In this document: positions 58,680 to 62,272 of the stretch, piece by piece | Layout: each line of letters opens with the position of its first letter | Position numbering within the stretch: position 1 is the first letter of the stretch | NCBI GenBank assembly: GCA_015039465.1 | Contig: MU130386.1 | Span: 1-62,272, forward strand | Direction: 5' to 3' | Length of the DNA stretch: 62,272 bases | From: Phlegmacium glaucopus | Lineage: Eukaryota; Basidiomycota; Agaricomycetes; Agaricales; Cortinariaceae | Made by a program: the position numbers and the translations under genes | The notes under the pieces: generated by a model | Databases searched by the model: none | Seen by the model: only the letters and a program-made list of their open reading frames with translations | What the model was told of the DNA's origin: nothing

Positions 58680-59699
58680 AGTCGACACGCGATCATTAGC
58701 GACAAATAGTAAGGCCCCGCCAGATGAAGGTGATTAGCTGGCGGGGGTGGAGGTGGCAGTGGTACGCTATAGTCGCCCTATACCTCAAAAGTCAAATTGG
58801 AGAACGATAGTAAGAGAGATGGAGGTCCCTTACCCTCTCCGCCTGCTAGGCTTTGAAATGGGTAGATCCTCTTCCTAGTCGCCATTATCCTCGTCTCCAT
58901 CTGCATCTCTGGCGTCGTCGAGCTCGCTTGCACCCCAGGAACCTTCAAGTCTATATCGCCTTAATGCTAATAGGATTGCTAAGCGTTAGATAAAGTAATT
59001 GAGAAGAGATATCGCCATACCATAGTCTGTCGGTGAACGATGTTACGTATATCTGATGAAGAATATTCATGAAGCTTGACTTCATGTCCTGGTCTTGCCT
59101 CTTTAAAAGAACGAAAATGGTGGAAGCCAAAAAAAGAGGATGAAGACGACGAACCGAAGATGATAACGGCCATATCTATTGAACAGCATACCAAGTTCAT
59201 ATGCCTTTGAATAGTCCGTTCTTACGCTAGAATGAGTTGCATAACGATGACAGGCGTTCAGGATTAAGAAAGAATTAGAGGCAAGTTTCAAAAATAGAGC
59301 GCACGATCACATGATCCGGAAGTAACGAGCAACCACACAAGTATTAGTAGACTCTTTACGCGCCATCTCGATTAAGAATCACCTAACTTCAATTGCATAT
59401 CCACAGACAGTCTAACACTCACATCACAACAATCCTCTTCATCTCCAATATCTTGTACTAGGAATCACGAATCAAGGCACAGCCGTCGGACGAATCTTGT
59501 CACCCCTTTCGACAGGCTTCTTCACCTCCGAGTGCAAAACCTCCCTCTGGGGGTCCCTCACCTTTCCCAGTGGTACATAAAAATTTTGATCCTTGAGTGA
59601 GGAAGCCTAGTAAATCCACAGCCTGCACGCGACGATCAATAAATATGCGCGTTCTAGAAGCCCCCGACTAGCAGACTAGGCAAAACTCATACGAGACCT
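58680..59699. other. Upstream region of the His/Gln-rich gene
   Basis: May contain a first exon of the gene to the left. On the minus strand, ATG at about 58885 gives MATRKRIYPFQSLAGGE followed by a GTAAGG donor, and a Pro-rich stretch VPLPPPPPPANHLHL continues it, but the frame does not connect to the main part. The rest, to 59699, shows nothing recognised except the start of similarity to the 7.3-7.9 kb repeat (from about 59500). Confidence 0.35.
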
Positions 59700-60660
59700 C
59701 ATAGAACGACGCGCTGAATCGCAATCTTTCCTTCCCCAGCTTCAAGCCAAACCCAGAAAGCTCCAAGACGAACTGACTGGATCAAAATAGCAGCAATCAT
59801 CACAACTCCCTGAAAATCGCCTTGCTGATGCATATAAGGAGAGAGGGCAAAGTTGAGAGGACTTAAGGAGAAAATGTCTGGTGCGAGAAACAAAGTGAAC
59901 GACTCAGATGTTTTCATGGTATGGGGTTTCTTATACCGATCGTTATTCCACATATAACTGTGTTTTGGATGTCAGGTTGTGAGACACGAGGACCAAGAAC
60001 ATCGTAAACGGATATCCGATATGCATAAAGGTTTTGCCACTGTTGAGAAACTTGAAGGTCTGTCTGTCTTTTCTCTGCTGATTTATTGAAGGTGTAAACG
60101 GAGCCTTGCATCATCAATAGCATCTTACGAAGAGACCCTTATCCAACTTCGAAATCGAATGACTGAAGGACTAAGGTTAATGGAATCCAACTTCAGGCGC
60201 CTGGCAAAGTATATCTTCCGTTCCTAAGTTCCCTATTTCTTCCTTATTATTCTTGTGTATAGAATATCGAAGAAATGTGAATTATCAGAGAAGAACTTGA
60301 AGGTCTCACAGAACTCTCCGATGAGAACCACGTAGAAACAGAGAAAGAAGTCCACGAAGACCTGTGTCATTGCTCAACGCCTAACATTCGTCGCCTGAAC
60401 GGACGTCAAGGACACCCAAACTCGCGACCAACTTGAAAATATCGATGAATCGTTAATGTCAAGATGTGGACAACATTCAACCAATTCCGAGAACTACCCG
60501 CCACAGATTTTTCTACCACAGTTCGACATCTCGTTGACTTCAGCCGCCAGAGGTAAGCAACAAGGTTCTCGTCTGCAAGTCACGTCGAGAAATCTCCTCA
60601 TTCCTATTTTAAACCCTAATGTTATAGATTGAGCCGCAGAGTGGTTGCAAGAGATTGTGG
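59700..60660 (+). pseudogene. Decayed coiled-coil / CPIC-motif gene (copy 2 of 3)
   Basis: Plus-strand relative of the gene at 5440-7760, inverted with respect to it. MSGARNKVNDSDVFM (59876) and a GTATGG...TCAG intron align with the other copy, but the CPIC region is ruined by small deletions (the same bases read ETRGPRTS and then a stop). A well preserved coiled-coil piece follows (ASYEETLIQLRNRMTEGLRL, 60119-60210) and an acidic piece (EELEGLTELSDENHVETEKE, 60290-60350). Stops and frame changes show that it is not functional as read. Confidence 0.55.
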
Positions 60661-61549
60661 GATGATCGTGTGTACTAGATAACAACGATCAGTCGACGTG
60701 GGTTGGCGTACAGGTTGTCGGCACTCTTGATTTTCCTATGTGATCTATATCGCGAAACAGACTGGATGACTCGATGAGGGTAGCCGCAGCTGCAAGCCTA
60801 TAAGATATAAGTATGTTGTCGGCATTTCTCCGATCATGAACTGTAGGCGTTGGGCGAAATCTTGTAGTTTTTGAGACAATTCAGACACATTAGGCGTATA
60901 ATTCGTGCAGAACCCGGATACCCGGTGTCGCATGTGGTTCAAGTCCCGTAAACCAGTCTGGCTCCCACCTGCGCTTGTAATTCCATACTAGGCTTGAGGG
61001 GCATGGTGGTCGTAAACTAATAATGACCCTATGTGAACATTCGTGGGCGGACACACGGTCACTCAAAAGTAACCCCGAGTGGTGACCGCCGGACTTTGTT
61101 ATGCTGAACTGCACTTATAGATATATACTTCCTCTGGTGGAGTAAGGATCTAGATCTCTGGACGTTTTCATGTCCTCCTTCAAGTCTCTGCCGCCTTCCC
61201 GCCTCGCTGACCGGGTGCAAGCGAGATCTCTACATAGACGAAGTCGGCGCCCGATGACTCTTTCCAAAGCTCCAGAGTCCAGTGTCATTCTGATGATGTG
61301 CTTTTGGCGTTGCTATGATCGTGCTCCCATTTATCTTCAATCAGACTTTTAATTGCCTCAAACAATCCAACTCTTGAATAAGTGTCAACGTTCTACGTGC
61401 CAAAAGAGATCTGCTATGTTAATAGTTGCTTTGCAATGTGACGTTGGAGTATTTTTCATTGTATCGCATGGGTATTCGTTATTTTCCATCTGCTCGCAAA
61501 AGATGATCCCATTAGCGCTATACTGTACTATTACGACTGATGGATCAGG
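60661..61549. other. No gene seen
   Basis: CpG-normal spacer. 60900-60955 has a GGTTCAAGTCCCG word like a tRNA B box, but no A box at the right distance. Open frames are short and without motifs. Confidence 0.3.
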
Positions 61550-62272
61550 TCACACATCAGGGGGTCGTGAACTCAGAACTGAACGAATTAGACTCAAACA
61601 TGAAAAAACCCGTGCGTATGCTAGTCCATGCTCCATGCATCGCCCCCCCCCCCCACCCCCAGTACAGCTTGCGCGTTGTCTTCGTACGACGAGCTTTCCA
61701 AGAACAGGTTCGACAACCGGCTCAACCTTTGATTTCTTAAAATTACCCCCCTCTGAGTCCTCTTGGTCAAACTCAACATCCTCGGCAACCAAGACCGCCG
61801 GCTTCGGCGACAAGAAACCCATCATCAATGGACCCAGATCCGATGTGGCCCATGACGACGCCGGCAGGAATATCACTAGCATCCTCAACAACTTCGGAAA
61901 ATGCTGGCTCCTCTATAGCCCCTTCAACGTCATTGGAACCGGACGAATCATGCGAGCTTCTAGGGAGGTGAAATGGTCCAACACGATATAGCTCAAATGC
62001 CTACGTCGATCAATACCATTAGGGTTTAAATAGGAATCAAATTGGAATGAGGAGATTTCCCGACTTACCTTGTAGACGAGAACCTTGTTACTTATCTCTG
62101 GCGGCTGAATTCATCGAGTTGTCAAACTGTGGTAGGATTTAGGGTGGGTAGTTCTCGGAATCGTAATATGGTCCAAATTTTGACATGAATGATGATCATT
62201 GAGATCTTCAATCTTTGGAAGTTGGTCGGGAATTTGGGTGTCCTTAACGTCTGCTCCGGCAACGATGGTTAG
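61550..62272 (-). pseudogene. Coiled-coil / CPIC gene family, copy 3, cut by the window edge
   Basis: Closely parallels 6600-7200 on the same strand: CGTATGCTAGTCCATGCTCC, CAGCTTGCGCGTTGTCTTCG, AGCTCAAATGCCTACGTC and CTTGTAGACGAGAACCTTG recur in order. One reading gives EDVEFDQEDSEGG and SKVEPVVEPVLGKLVVRRQR. A 12-13 base C-run near 61640 and differences in frame from the 6.6-kb copy make its coding status doubtful. The 5' part lies outside the window. Confidence 0.5.

Noticed and set aside
60895..60960. Possible tRNA (GGTTCAAGTCCCG word)
   Set aside because: No A box at the right spacing and no acceptor or anticodon stem could be drawn.

Overview
This window looks like nuclear DNA of a mushroom-forming basidiomycete (Agaricomycetes). 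The coding genes have many short GT-AG introns of about 50-90 bp. The proteins are of kinds that these fungi carry in large families: NACHT and NB-ARC/TPR STAND ATPases, a caspase-like C14 peptidase and a CHAT-TPR protein. Much of the rest is transposon-derived. I see no prokaryotic features, rRNA genes or CRISPR arrays.

Layout. 1-1.3 kb holds a 76-bp minisatellite in degenerate sequence. 2.3-5.0 kb is a four-exon NACHT gene (minus strand). 5.4-7.8 kb is a decayed coiled-coil/CPIC-motif gene, with relatives at 59.7-60.7 and 61.5-62.3 kb. 8.07-11.83 kb is an intact seven-exon NB-ARC/TPR NLR (1124 aa) ending in an almost uniform 42-residue repeat array. 12.3-27.6 kb is a transposon graveyard: a duplicated gene fragment, a repetitive hypothetical gene split by an LTR, a palindrome-cored satellite, hAT MITEs, and a nest of elements four levels deep (fold-back > hAT MITE > pogo > LTRs). 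Each insertion level inside the fold-back carries a target duplication. 27.6-37.7 kb is a CpG-rich island with two genes on the plus strand: a C14 caspase-like protein (28.6-30.9 kb) and a CHAT-TPR protein (32.5-36.7 kb). 37.8-57.2 kb is again mostly transposons, including a 3.35-kb hAT that carries exon fragments of NADP-isocitrate dehydrogenase, a Rheb-like GTPase and the local NLR leader. That hAT has split a large repetitive gene (44.9-51.4 kb). 57.4-58.7 kb is a His/Gln/Pro-rich hypothetical gene, of which the 12.3-kb fragment is a copy.

How the genes could work together (inference). Two STAND receptors lie within 36 kb of two His-Cys effector-type proteins. The caspase and CHAT-TPR genes are adjacent, on the same strand, and isolated between transposon blocks. 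This suggests a regulated-cell-death or allorecognition locus, though nothing in the sequence proves that they act together.

A second theme is cytosine decay. The transposon blocks and the main exon of the NLR are almost free of CpG. Comparing the 12.3-kb fragment with its 57.7-kb source shows CpG replaced by TpG or CpA at nearly every site. That fits methylation-driven or RIP-like mutation, yet the NLR reading frame has survived it.
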